A stretch of DNA of 64,000 nucleotides from the NCBI GenBank assembly GCA_039619475.1, contig CM077116.1, forward strand, positions 375,646,188 through 375,710,187, read 5' to 3'. The DNA is from Icerya purchasi (taxonomy: Eukaryota > Arthropoda > Insecta > Hemiptera > Monophlebidae). Numbering within the stretch: position 1 is the stretch's first letter; every line of letters starts with the position of its first letter. Below the pieces are notes generated by a model, which was not told the DNA's origin, searched no databases, and saw nothing but the letters and a program-made list of their open reading frames with translations. Both the position numbers and the translations under genes were made by a program. Shown here piece after piece: positions 34,105 to 45,260 of the stretch.

Positions 34105-34600
34105 CAATTTATCTATCTGTCTGTGCGCGCTGATCTCGATAAATACTGAATCGATTTTATTCTGGTGTTTTTTTCAGCGGTGGATAGACTGATTCCCGTG
34201 GAAGGTTTTAGTGCATAATGTAATAGTTTCTGTGATGTGATCTAGGCAAGCTATGAGGGTTTCTGGCAATGAAGTGGAGAAAATAAAAACATAAAATACA
34301 GTCGATACAATAAAAAAAAATAAATTGTATAAAATATTTTTGCACATTAGAAAAATTCTGCAAGGATACGTACTAATATCAATGATTCATTTATAAAACG
34401 GTCAACAAAATTGATCATAAAGTGCATCATCATACATGCCAAATTCACACAAATCTACAGAAATGCATGTAGAAAAGATACGATTTGTAGTTTATTCTCG
34501 GCTTGGAATTATTGCTACTCAAAATATCATTAGTGGGTTACCATAGAAATATTATTGAAGTCAAATATTTAAATGTAGATGTAAACAAAGTTCAACAACT
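34100..34600. other. Intergenic, nothing recognised
   Basis: No supported feature; the start of the LINE downstream is not sharply defined. Confidence 0.45.
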
Positions 34601-34884
34601 TGAGTGATTCCCGGCGCTTTTGCTTGTATAAAATTGACCCGGACGGAAAGGCTTCGGCAAATTGGCCCGCAAATTGTGGCGGGCGGGACTTCTGTTGTTT
34701 TTAGTTTCTTTGTTCTTCCTTTCTTCTCCTCAAGTTGTGAGTGCGCCCATGTGCCCGTTTCTTCTTTAAAAACTTTTCTTTCTTGCTTTATAGCTACTTC
34801 TTTTATTATATCCTCGTCCCTATCCTCCTTATTTATACTTTCGTATTTTCTCGTGGTGCTCGCCCTCATTCTAAATAGCATGTC

Positions 34885-35330
34885 GCGGACTCATGCTTTG
34901 AACATCCTGCAGTAGAACTGTCATAGCTTACCAGCTAATAAATTAAGTTTAGAGGGTTTATTGGATCTCTATAATATCCACGTGGCGTTGTTATCCGAAA
35001 CTTGGCTTAAATCCTCCACGTCTCTACATTTCAAAGGCTATTCTTTAGTTCGCTCCGATCTTGTGGATGATTGCGGTGGCGTCACCATTCTTATTAGATA
35101 CGATTTGTTCTACCTGTCACGCGATATCCCATCTCTTTCTCCTCCCTATCCTAATCTCCCTAACATGGTTCACATTTCCCTTTTGTATCTTCTTCCGAAT
35201 TCTTTACATATTGCTTGCGTGTATACCCCCCCCCCAACTCCAGCCTCTCTAGTTTTCCTCTTATCTCATTTCTTTCATCTTCGTCTGGTCTCTTCACTCT
35301 CCTCTTTGGGGCTGCTCCGGATATAATCCT
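34885..35330 (+). pseudogene. LINE endonuclease domain, damaged
   Basis: The frame reads LNILQ, a TAG stop in place of the usual Trp, NCHSL, then from 34961 HVALLSETWLKSSTSLHFKG (with the catalytic Glu of the S-E-T-W motif) and GGVTILIR. This is the N-terminal half of the APE-like endonuclease that nicks the target. The frame collapses around 35240, where a C-run has probably changed length, so the catalytic C-terminal SDH region cannot be traced in frame. Confidence 0.7.
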
Positions 35331-35334
35331 AATG

Positions 35335-36330
35335 GTTTGATTCTAGAAAATCTCATCTTGGACCATGATCTCTTTCTTTTTAATGATCGGTCTCCTACCC
35401 TCTTCAAGCAACCGTCTTCTATTAGTCCTTCTTCTCTCCCAATCTTGGTCTTTTATGCTTCTGGAGGACTCTCGACGGTACTTTTGGCAGTGACCATGTC
35501 CTTATTCTGCCCACTCTTAACGACATGCTCCCTCCTAAGCCTTTCAAGCCCCTTCACTCTCCCTTTTGGCTCCTTTCTAAAACTGATTGGGCTAAATTTC
35601 GTTCTTTGGTGGATTCTTCTCTTTTTTCTATTTCTAATGTTCCTGACCCCTTCTTCCGGTACGATTTTTTCACTCAAACTCCAGATTCTGCTCTCTCTGC
35701 ACCTTCTCCTCCTATTTCCAGGCCACGCGGTCGCTCTTCTTCTTATGCCTCCTCACTCCGGTAGAGCGAAGAGTGTAAAGCAGCGTTTCAAAAATGCTCT
35801 GCTACCTTTGATGCCTTTCGTTCTCATTCCTCTATGTCCAACTTCCTAGCCCATAAAGGAGCCAAAACAAAATCTCGTTTCATCCTTAAGTTCACCAAGA
35901 AGAATTCTTTGAAGTCTTTCTGTTCCTTCTTCTCTAGAGATACACTCTTATCCTAAATCTGAAAATGGCTAAGGCATTTAAATCACCCTTCTCTAAGCGC
36001 TCCCGCCACTCCCACCCATCCAAACCCCAGCTGGAGTCCTTCTACTGCTCCCGTATATGTCCGCTCTTTTGAAGAAGCTATTATTCCTTCTCTTCCTGTT
36101 GACTCTGAGCCTCACTTCCTTTTTTTCCTTTCCGTTACGACGAGTTTACATCCATTCTTAATAAATCCACCTTGTCTGCCCCTGGCCAGGACTAATTCTT
36201 GTTCTTTATTCTTAAAAATCTCTCTCCTATCGCGCTGCTTTCCCTTCTTCATATTTTGAATTATTTTCTCCTTTCCGGCTCTACTCGTAGATCCTGGAAC
36301 GACTTTATTTCCATTCCTATTCCTAACAGA
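35335..36330 (+). pseudogene. LINE endonuclease/RT linker, frame-scrambled
   Basis: Coding-like T/C-rich sequence that matches the style of the flanking LINE but switches frame repeatedly, for example between the frames open at 35337-35849 and 35525-35764. No catalytic motif can be assigned. Included to show that the LINE is continuous here. Confidence 0.5.
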
Positions 36331-36335
36331 AATCA

Positions 36336-37183
36336 GTGTTTTCTTTCCGTCCCATTTCCCCGGCTTCTTGTTTTTGTAAACTTTTTGAAAGTTTGATTAA
36401 CAATTGTCTTGTTTGGTGGCTGGAGTACAATAATCTTGTCCCTCCTAATATATTTGGTTTTCGCTCTGAGCTTGGACCGGTTGACTGCATTAGTTATTTC
36501 CTTTCGGATGTCCATAAATCGTTCCTAACTAAGAAATTCACCATTGCCTCCTTTGTTGAAATCTCTTCCACCTTTGATAATGAGCATCTTCCCTCTCTGG
36601 GTTCCAAACTACTTTCTCTTAACCTCCCTCCCGTCGTCGTCATTCTCATACTCAACCACTTCCAGAACAGAACTCTCTTTCTTTCTTCTCCCTCCCTTTC
36701 CATCTCCAGATGCGTTTATCGCGGACTTGCGCAGGACCCCTGTCTTAGTCCTACAGTTTTTAATATCTACTCTTTTGATATCGCCTCTCTTCCTATTCCT
36801 TCCTCTCCCTCCTCTTCGCTGATGGCATTCTGGTCTATTTCACCTCTGACAATCTGTCCGTCGCTAGCGATGAGTTGAATAATTCGCTGTCTATTCTGAA
36901 CAATTCTCTTTCTCGTCTTCACTTCTCTCTTTCTTCTACTGAGTCGTCTTGTGTAATGTTTTCTCTCCGCCCCTTTAACCGCGTTCTAACTCGCATCATT
37001 GTATCTAGTATTCCTATTCCCGTTGTCAATTCCATATGCTATCTTGGCCTTTTTTTGAACAGTCGCCTCACATTTGAGGAGCAAATTAATTTTTTCTATG
37101 AATCCTGTCTTAATAGACTTAATCTCCTTAAATCTCTCTCTCCCCTTAGATGGGGGGGGGGGGCGATCCGTTTATTCTTCTAA
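36336..37183 (+). pseudogene. LINE reverse transcriptase domain, inactive
   Basis: Motifs in order: FRPISPASCFCKLFESLIN, then NIFGFRSELGPVDC, ASFVEISSTFDN (the catalytic Asp position of F-x-D-I has become Glu), and RGLAQDPCLSPTVFNIYS. After a frame shift comes FADGILVYF, in which the second Asp of the FADD pair is Gly. The thumb follows from 36875 with CYLGLFLNSRLTFEEQ up to an expanded G-run near 37150. Two catalytic positions are altered, so the domain is dead. Confidence 0.8.
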
Positions 37184-37276
37184 TTATTTTTAAAGCTATT
37201 ATTCAGTCCAAGCTCGACTATTGTTCTTTTATCTCCGGTATTCCACGGCGCAGTCAACAATGAATTTCTTCATTTA

Positions 37277-38180
37277 TTGAATTCCTCTTTTTCTGCTCAT
37301 GTATTGATCTTTACCGATGGTTCCAAGAGCGAGGATGGCGTGGTTGGTGCGTTTACTGCTCCGTCACTTCAGCATTCTAAGTCCTTCCGACTTCCATCCT
37401 TCTGCACTATCTTTTCTGCCGAGCCAACCGGCATTCTTCAGGCTATCTTTTTTATTTCCTCTTTAAGCGAGCTTTCCCAATTCCTTATAATTTCGGACTC
37501 TAAAGGCGCCCTTTATGTCATATCCTCTCCTCCTTTACATTCCTCTGATGGTATTATTCTCTCAACTCGTTCTTTTACTTCCACTTTGCAGTCATCCCGC
37601 TCTATTCTTATTGATTTTTTACGGACCTTAGTCATTCCGGAATTGACGGCAATGACGCAGCTGATTCTTTAGCTCGCTCTGTTGCTCGCCTTGATTCTTG
37701 CCTCAACTATTTCCGTTCTTCAGACATCTTTCCCTTATCCACCTCCAATCACGCCAGACTTTGGCGAGACATTTATCTCTCCCTATTTTTTAATCGTCAT
37801 TCGCATTACCGCTTTATTCAGCTGATTTCTCATTCTCTGCCTAGGTTCCATTCTATTTCTATTGGTCGTCGCTCTTTTATTGTCTCCCTAATTCGGCCCC
37901 GGATCAATCATTCTCTCCTCCCCTCCTCACGCTTTCGATTTGCTCTGTAACCATCTCCTTATTGTTTTCTTCACGATTGTGATCCTCCCCGTATATGTGA
38001 TGCTGATTACATTTTCTTCGAGTGCCCTGCTCTTCTTAATGAACTTTCTCTCTTATACGGCCAGCTCTTGACATTAGGTCTCCCTATAGCGCTTCCTTTA
38101 GCCTCTTCTTCCCTTCATCTTCTGTGGTGCCTGCACTGCTGTCCTTTGTTGCGTCCATTTCTGACCGCCTAGCTATTTAG
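37277..38180 (+). pseudogene. LINE RNase H and C-terminal region, damaged
   Basis: Begins with IFTDGSKSEDGVVGAF, the first catalytic Asp of RNase H, followed by FSAEPTGILQAIF (second acidic residue) and LIISDSKGALYV (third). After a frame shift near 37630 comes SGIDGNDAADSLARSVA, the fourth catalytic region. Further on, INHSLLPSSRFRF and CDADYIFFECPALLNE form the Cys/His tail of these LINEs. RNase H normally removes the RNA strand after first-strand synthesis. Stops and shifts disable this copy. Confidence 0.8.
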
Positions 38181-38274
38181 TTTTATAGCTTAGCTTTTCC
38201 TGTTGTTGAGTCGATGCCACTGGTGCGCCCATACAAAAAAAAAAACCAACAACAACAAAAGCCAAACATTGGCC

Positions 38275-39150
38275 AGTGTAGTTGCTACCACTCCTAATTT
38301 CGCGTGTGGAATTTTCGACCTTTACAATTAGAATACTATTCGATAACTGTGTCTTCGGTGGTAATTCTTCTCCAAGGTATTGTTCACTTTATGAGCACTT
38401 GACCTCGCCAACTGTGGAGCTCCATCTGTAGCGGTGTCAGTTTATACAGATTAACGGCTCTGTCTCGCTGCATTAACTCTTGTCAAGTAAATAGAAAATT
38501 TTGTTTAGACTGTCCTAAACTTTATAATAAGCTATGTAACTTTCATTGGATCCAAGTTAGTGGACACAGTAAAGTTTGGCATCATAATTTTAAATGGACA
38601 AATAAAGTCGCTTTTCTATCAACAAATTATGCAAACCAAAGTCCGTACTCCGTTAATTTTCCTTTTCAGTAAATACCGATATTTTTTAGATAGGTAATAA
38701 TTATTTTCAATTTTTAATTGTAGCAGTCGCATTTTGGTGCTCACTGCAATTAGTATTCAATTAAAACCTGTAAATTTTTTTTTTGTTTTCACCTTCATTA
38801 AATTTAACACCTATGTGCTGCAGTGTCAAAGCTACTCAGATAGGGACGAGTGCAAAAATAAAAACAATAGGAAGATCGAGTTTTAAAATACGGGAATGCA
38901 AAATCTTAAAGCAGGAGGGAAAAGTGTAACGTGTTTAAAAATCATGATGTAGGTCATCGAGATTCCGATGACAGTGCGGAAAGGGTATGAACTTTTTTAT
39001 AGAATCATCGTCTAATTCGAATAAAAAGATGATGTCAGAAGAGGTGTAAAAATAATAACGAAAAAGAAATTCCATGGAATTTAAACAACTGTCACTCTCG
39101 ACATTGAGTCATGTTGTATGCTGATTGAGTTAATTTGAAAACCGGCAGTG
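38275..39150. other. Intergenic upstream of the 39155 ORF
   Basis: No TATA box or obvious coding sequence recognised. Sequence is moderately AT-rich. Confidence 0.45.
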
Positions 39151-39154
39151 AAAT

Positions 39155-39659
39155 ATGCATTTCTGCGATTGTGGGACACAAATATGCGGAAACAGCTTTT
39201 CACAATCAGGAAATAAACCGTTTTACCGCTATTACTACAATCGCATAAAATTGCCAGAATTGCCGAGTGTGAAAAAAATTGATTTCAAAGCTACACCTAA
39301 ACACATTCCTCAAGATAACCGAGCTTTGGCACTGAGAGACCGAAGCATTAAATCGCATTTGCAGAAGGAATGTCTAGAAGGCGTTGATTACAAATCAATT
39401 AATTTACGAAATAAGGACAAGCTCAAGCAACCTGCGCAGTTTCCACTGCGCGATAACCTAACATCTGGTTTTCGATGGAAGTGGACTCGAAATATACCCG
39501 TTATTTCGTGCCGTTACCATGAGCATGTCTTACAATATCATAAGCCACCGTACGAACTAATCCGAGGAAAACTACCCTGTTGGGAAATCAAATGGCCACG
39601 AAAAAACGTAAACATCACGGAAGAAAATAACAAGAATAATAATAATTTTATTAATAATC

Positions 39660-39707
<48 letters not shown>

Positions 39708-40030
39708 GCAATAATAAGGCGATAAAACCGGCGATCCGTGAATCGTTAAAACAAGAAGAACCGACCACGAACCGACCTAAATTAAACGTTGAAGCAGTCT
39801 ATGCGCAACCGAAAATATCGTTTAGATGCCAAGAATCGTTAACGAAACCGCCTGAATCTATCGTTAGATCATCCACTGAACGATCCTTCTGCAGAACACT
39901 AAACGACGCAGAAAAATCTAAAGCGACAGCGAACTCCGAATCGAATAAACACGCGGAACAAACGAAACATCGGCCAATACCGCAAGAAATTCTACAACAA
40001 ATACATGTTCATCAAATGAGGAAACTTTGA
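39155..40030 (+). CDS. Uncharacterised single-exon ORF, 291 codons, Asn-rich
   Basis: The best candidate for a host gene in the window. It begins with ATG, two codons after an in-frame TGA (TGAAATATG), and stops with TGA. Residues 1-12 are cysteine-rich (MHFCDCGTQICG). Residues 20-150 form a basic, Tyr/Trp/Pro-bearing region without gaps (YRYYYNRIKLPELP, FRWKWTRNIPVISCRYHEH, GKLPCWEIKWPRK). Residues 158-189 are almost pure Asn, encoded by an (AAT)n tract (39645-39718). Residues 190-291 are rich in Lys, Ser, Glu and Thr and look disordered. No signal peptide or membrane segment. An AATAAA occurs at 40168-40173. Codon use is unlike the LINEs nearby, with frequent CG-containing codons. I do not recognise the family. 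A lineage-specific, perhaps germline-expressed, gene is one possibility; an exon of a larger gene is another. Confidence 0.55.
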
Positions 40031-40825
40031 TGAAGTGTTGTCTAAATTCACCGCAGCGCAACGCGGAATAACTGAAACATCGCTAAAACATCGGTAATCA
40101 CCAACGAAACGGCCTAAATTTTAATTGCATCGTCAGATACATAATCCGAACGTAAGGGAACCGATGAAATAAAATTCGCTTCACGTTATAACAAAATCAG
40201 AAAAACAACCTAACAAAAAATAAGTAGAAGTGCCAGCCGACCCGAGAAACCAAAGAAAATTCGGATTTATCGTTTGAACAAGGGTCGTTGGCATCTCTAA
40301 ATAAAATATCATCAGATGAAACGTAGCGCTAAATGCGTCTAATCTCTCCATATGCAACAAGTCAAAACGAAAAGTAATACTACTACTCGGACGAGGAAAA
40401 ACGGAAACTGAGAAAAGAAATGGAGCAAATCGAAACGTAACCTCATCCGAGAGGGAAGATGAACGTTTGCATAGATTTAAACGTGATAAATCATCTAGAA
40501 TGATCGTGCGCAAATAAGAAATAACATAATATTTGAATGACCGTTACAGAAATTTAAATAATGAATAAACGAAACCGGTTGAAATAACTCAAAAAACAAC
40601 GACAATATCTGATCGATGTACCCGTAATTTAATTTAGCAGTATTTAATCAATAACCGAAAAGCACGATTATCGCTGAAATCACTGAAACATTATTATGTT
40701 AATAAAAGTCATTAAAAATATATATATTTATCTTGCTCAGTTGGTCCGGATAGATGGCTGGTGAATTGTCCTTGTCATTAGATTTTCATTTGCTCATTTT
40801 TCCAATACGTTTTTCTTTATTCATA
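40031..40825. other. 3' flank of the 39155 ORF
   Basis: Contains the AATAAA at 40168 and a second at about 40696. Sequence style (CG-containing, A-rich) resembles the ORF until about 40.5 kb, so it is probably 3' UTR or decayed coding sequence. No frame is open on the plus strand. Confidence 0.35.
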
Positions 40826-40828
40826 TAA

Positions 40829-40886
40829 AAAAGAGAAAAAAGGAAAAAGAAAAAGAAAAAAAGAAGAGAAAAGAAAAGAAAAAGAG

Positions 40887-40917
<31 letters not shown>

Positions 40918-40945
40918 AAAGAAGAGGAGAAGAGAAGAGAAGTGG
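40829..40945. repeat. Polypurine GA/AAAAG tract
   Basis: About 115 bp almost entirely of A and G on the plus strand in (GAAAA)n-like form. It gives a spurious Phe/Ser-rich minus frame. Confidence 0.9.
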
Positions 40946-41184
40946 AATAATTTAGACTTATTTTGATATGGAAGTGGCCAAATGGTAAGCTACTTAGCTG
41001 CCAGGCCATAAAAAAAAAAAAAAAAAAAAAGTCATTAGCCGGCAGTGATGCATCACGTTTTCTCCTGTCATTTAGCAATGAGCGATTATCATTCTCTCTT
41101 TTGAAACTCAAGAACGAAGTATATTTACAGTAGTAATAAGCTGTAAAAATAATGAAATAAAAATTAAGTGTAAATTCTCAAATT

Positions 41185-41620
41185 TGTGTATTATGTACAT
41201 CTCTTCTTCTGATATACGCTTCTCCATTGCTGAAGGTTGGCGATCCATCTGGCAGTCTATTCCCCTAATATGGCTCCTCGAAATAGATCCACCGTCCTGC
41301 TTCCAAACCATCTTCGCAATTCCTTTACAATTATATGATCTTCCTAACGATCTTTTTCCATCAATTCTTCCTTCTACAATAATCCGTAATAATTCGTACT
41401 CCACGCATCACGTGTCCAAAATATAGCACTTTCCTTCTTTTAATAGTTGATAAAAGTTCGGCATTCTTTTTCATCTTACGTAGCACTTCTTCGTTCTTCA
41501 CTTTTTTTGTATCCACCGCATTCGCCACATTCTCCTTTATAAATATATTTTAAACGCCTGAATCTTCTTTTCTGTGCTAGGATCTAGATATAGGTAGGTG
41601 TTTATAAAAATTGAAAAGGA
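41185..41620 (-). pseudogene. C-terminal tail of a LINE polyprotein (RTE/CR1 style)
   Basis: The minus strand reads EYELLRIIVEGRIDGKRSLG, the E-G-x-I-x-G-K-R motif of LINE tails. Then, after frame changes, comes WIANLQQWRSVYQKK, a common LINE C-terminus. Upstream on the minus strand are KECRTFINY and RRMWRMRWIQKK-type remains with stops. Related in style to the fragment at 18.4 kb, but a different family. Confidence 0.65.
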
Positions 41621-41624
41621 ATAA

Positions 41625-42105
41625 TTTTAACGTAATTCTACTTTGACTTCGCTGCTACTTTAATTTTCATGGAGGAGCATGGAAAAATCGAGATAGAAAA
41701 TCAGACACAATACTTGTTAATCCATTAAAGGAACTAACGATAAGTAATGTTTGCCCTATTATACCACACATCGTTTTCGTAAACGAGAGGTTATTGATAA
41801 AACGTGCGTGACATTTAATTTAACTATGAATTTCGTTAAAACTGGTAATGTCGACGCTATAATACATACCCAATAAAATTCGATCCTGACAACAGCAATA
41901 TGAATTCGGTGGTTCTATCATTATTAATTACGACGGCGAATAATATAAAACATTCTTATCTATAGAAACGAATATGAAGATCACCCAGCTAAAAAATGAA
42001 AAAACAACCTGGTAGAACAACAGTAAAAACTTCTTCAAAACGTAGTTGCGAATTAAAAATTGATCGACGAAAATAACCAAAACAGGCGATATTCCTCAGC
42101 GATAA
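41625..42105. other. Intergenic, nothing recognised
   Basis: No supported feature. Confidence 0.45.
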
Positions 42106-42114
42106 CGTAAAAAT

Positions 42115-42561
42115 CAAAAGAAATGCGAAATCGTAAAAAAAAAGAACCAAAAAATCTAAAAAACAGATAAACATTGCGAAGCTGACTCCGAAAAAGAATT
42201 ATTATCGCAAAAACTCAAACAAGTATCTTGACGCTCATTTTGATGCAAATTCAGAAAAGTTGATAAAACATCAGCTTATTTACAATCTACACAACGTATC
42301 AAATAAACTAGAGTCGCAAAAAATTCAAAAAGAACAACCACCACCTGTTTTCAAAAAACTCTAAAATCCGGCTACCGGATGAAAGTGAAGAAGCGACGAA
42401 TGAGCATGGATAATCCGATTTCTCCGCAAATACATGGTACTATTTACGAACATGTTAAATACTCATCACAGGACCATAAACTTCCACTATTTGTCGATGA
42501 ATTTCAATTGGTGCAATTTTTTTATGGTTTAAAAAACGAATATACATCTCGTAGTCGGTGA
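42115..42561 (+). other. Weak coding-like stretch, two adjoining frames
   Basis: One plus frame is open from about 42130 to a TAA at about 42363 and reads KYLDAHFDANSEKLIKHQL and QKEQPPPVFKKL. A second, ATG-started frame follows at 42379-42561 (ISPQIHGTIYEHVKYSSQDH, LVQFFYGLKNEY). The composition is protein-like and the base style resembles the 39155 ORF. I cannot name either. It could be a decayed gene or chance. Confidence 0.25.
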
Positions 42562-42564
42562 TAA

Positions 42565-43605
42565 ACTTCAGAATTTCACTTATGATTAATTCATATAACT
42601 CAAAAACGAAAAAACATGCAGTATTACAGTTTGGGCTAATTTAAACTTGAATGTTGTAGCTACAAAATGAGACCACGACCAATCCCGTAAGTTTATTCTA
42701 GCCGGCTTTACAGGGGTGGGAAACTTACTTTTTGAACGTCTCTCGTATCTATTCAAGGCGCAACCAAAGTTAGATTATTGAGGGAACAAAAATTATATAA
42801 CATCAAAGATGATATTGTGTTAAAATCAAATTTAATTCGTAAGAAAATTTTTAAATTATAATAATTAAAATTAAAATTTTAAGTTTTACTGATAATCGTA
42901 ATAATACTAATAACCGGTTTTCAATTATTTATAGTAATGACATCATTAGTAACGTAGCCCAACTAGTGATTGTGTTCGTTAAAGGAAAGCAATGTCGCTC
43001 TACAGTACACGGGTAGATAAACTCCATAAAAAACACGAAACGGACCATTTCATTGTGACGTCATGTAGTTAGTATTTTTTAAATTTTCTTTAGTGTGTGG
43101 CAGTATAAATGTTCATTGCATTAAATGTGTTGCGTTATTATAATTTATTTACCGTATTTTGTTTTTCGAATAATTGTTATCGTAATTTGATAAAATTTAC
43201 TTGGTTTATATTATAATAAGCGATTTCTTTGCTTGAAAACGGTAATTAAAAATATGTTATATTCGTGCTATTCAACATAAGTTGAGAAACGGTTTTAAAA
43301 ATATAGAAAGTAGTAAAATTTTACTAAATTAATATTACTAATTATTGTCTTACTATAAAACTAAACATTAATCCATTAATGACAATGGTGTTGCGATCTT
43401 TCAGATGATGGCGATAGGAATTACAATTTGAAGATATTATTCTACATTGTCGGCTGAATGTTCTTTTTATAATTTCCTTTGTGTTTCGTTAATAAATAAT
43501 TTTTTATATGAACTCAGTTTACCTTTTATTGTAACTGTTTTATTGCTGCATATACAACATTATCTGTAAATCTAAAAATAAACTTCATAAATGTTATATA
43601 TATAT
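42565..43605. other. Intergenic, nothing recognised
   Basis: No supported feature. Confidence 0.5.
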
Positions 43606-43611
43606 TAATTA

Positions 43612-43975
43612 TAACATAATTCTTAGGCTACCCCCATTAGAAAAAATGTCCCAAAAAATATGTACCAATTTTATGTAACGTTTGTTATATTTTGTAGAAT
43701 TTATGTTATTGTTATTTAAAAAATGTCACAATTTTATGTAACGAAATATGTAACGAAAAAATGTATGGTTAGGATAGAATTTTTGTGATTATATGATTTT
43801 TTTTGTGTTGATGCCAGTAAGAATTACATTGTAAATTTTGATCATTTTTTACAAAGTATAGAAGAGAAAGAGACAGAAATGAAAGCAAGAGAGGTCAAGG
43901 GGCGCAGCCCCTTGCGAGGCCAAGATGGCCGAGTTATATGTATATATATATATATATATACATATATATAACCAA
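43612..43975 (+). repeat. Dispersed repeat A, copy 2 (uninterrupted)
   Basis: Starts AATTCTTAGGCTACCCCC and runs through AATTTTATGTAACGTTTG, GTTGATGCCAGTAAGAATTA and GTATAGAAGAGAAAGAG. It ends with the perfect stem CAAGGGGCGCAGCCCCTTG, GAGGCCAAGATGGCCGAG and a (TA)n tail (43940-43973). It lacks the LINE present in copy 1 and so serves as the empty site. No ORF. The stem-loop near the 3' end and the simple-repeat tail do not by themselves fix the class. Confidence 0.85.
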
Positions 43976-43979
43976 TAAA

Positions 43980-44290
43980 ATAAACTACTATTTATCAAAA
44001 TAAAAATGTCTTTTTTAACCTAATTTGCATTTGAAAAGATAAATTTCACATAAAACAAATAATTTAGAAAACTTGTACTTATGAAACTCATTATTTTTAT
44101 ACTTGAATAATAAAGCTGTATCAAACAATTTGTTACTTAAATACTTTAAGCATAAAAACAAATCTTAGCAGCTTGCGCTTTTAAGCAGAGTACAGCTTTT
44201 ACAACTGATGACGGTAAAATGATCATGGACAGTTTTGTATGTTTTTTTACATTTATCCGCCTGTTTGCAGTGATAAATGCTAAATACAGA
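43980..44290. other. Intergenic, nothing recognised
   Basis: No supported feature up to the LINE target duplication at 44292. Confidence 0.5.
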
Positions 44291-44393
44291 TAGCTTCAGC
44301 AACTTTTTTTTTTTTTTTTTTTTTTTTTAACCCCCCTTTGGGCATATCAACAAAGGATCTTCGCCCAGAAACGAAAGGAAGGAGAAGTATCAG

Positions 44394-45260
44394 TTAAATG
44401 TAGATTCGGTCAGCTATTGATAAGATAAAGGAACTGAGGATAGGAACAACTGAGATCGACGGAAACGATAAGATATACGAGGCACAATAAGGAGTAGGGA
44501 GTTTGAGTGACAGCAGATTGGAATACAAAGAGGTACGTTCGTTCACGAGGGATGGACATTCAAAGAGGATATGGTCAGGATCACAGACGGCTACGTCGTC
44601 AGGATGAAGAGGGCAATAAGGGGAAAGAGCGAGATGAAAACGAAAGCGTGAGGAAGGAAGAAGAGTATGATTCAGACGTAAACGGATAATAGGAACAATA
44701 ACGGAGCGGTGAAGCGAAAGAAAATCGTAAAACCAAGGCCGCGTGGGAAGATTAGGTTGGATGGAAAAATAAAAGGAAGAATGATTAGAAAAGGAGGAAA
44801 CGTAAAAATCTGACCAAAATCTAACATGAAACTTTTTGCACAATGGGAGTAAATTCGAAACGGGAATTTTAGAGAAAAAAAAGCGGGAGGATACAGCAAT
44901 CTGAGCCAAAGAATCAGCCATTTCGTTACCCTCTATCCCCATATGACTGGGGACCCAGAGCATTTCAATGCGGATAGCGTGAAGTGAGAAGAGAGTGTGA
45001 ATGAGAGAGCGAATACGGAGGATGAAAAGGTCAGAGGAGTGAGAGGGGAAATGAGAGGAAATAGCTTTAAGAGCACACATGGAGTCGGAGATAATTAAAA
45101 ATTTAGAAGAAGAACGATGTGAGGAAATATGGATTATGGCACGTAAAATGGCCGTTAACTCGGCCGTAAAGATAGTACAAAAGGAAGGGAGACGAAAAGA
45201 TTCAGAGAAATTAATGCTCGGAATGATGAAAGAAGCTCCAACTCCATTAGGCCCTCGAAC
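44394..45260 (-). pseudogene. LINE RNase H and C-terminal region
   Basis: Continues the previous frame after one shift: NGVGASFIIPSINFSESFRL, FTAELTAILRAI (second acidic residue), FLIISDSMCALKAIS (third), then MLWVPSHMGIEGNEMADSLA (fourth), with HTLLPSSRFRF and CDPDHILFECPSLVNE at the end. All four RNase H acidic positions are visible, the first being the Asp in TDGS on the other side of the frame shift. Only that single shift separates this from an open RT-RNase H fusion. Confidence 0.85.

Larger units (their letters stand above)
34880..38255 (+). mobile_element. Decayed EN-RT-RNase H LINE (I superfamily style), family L1x
   Basis: About 3.4 kb holding, in order, an AP-type endonuclease, a reverse transcriptase, an RNase H and the C-terminal cysteine region, then a short 3' UTR and an A-rich tail (38235-38270, A-run then CAACAACAAC). 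Many frame shifts and stops. The same family as the minus-strand element at 44.3-46.2 kb: both share the segments SSCxxFSLRPFN, CYLGxFLNSRL and LNLLKxLSPxxWGG. The 5' boundary is unclear; T/C-rich sequence at 34690-34860 could be an upstream ORF or UTR. Confidence 0.8.

Noticed and set aside
34561..34881. Open frames on both strands before the LINE endonuclease
   Set aside because: Could be an ORF1 or UTR of the LINE, but no zinc-knuckle or RRM pattern is visible, so not called as a gene.
40821..41111. Phe/Ser-rich 96-codon minus frame
   Set aside because: Translation of a polypurine tract and an A-run.
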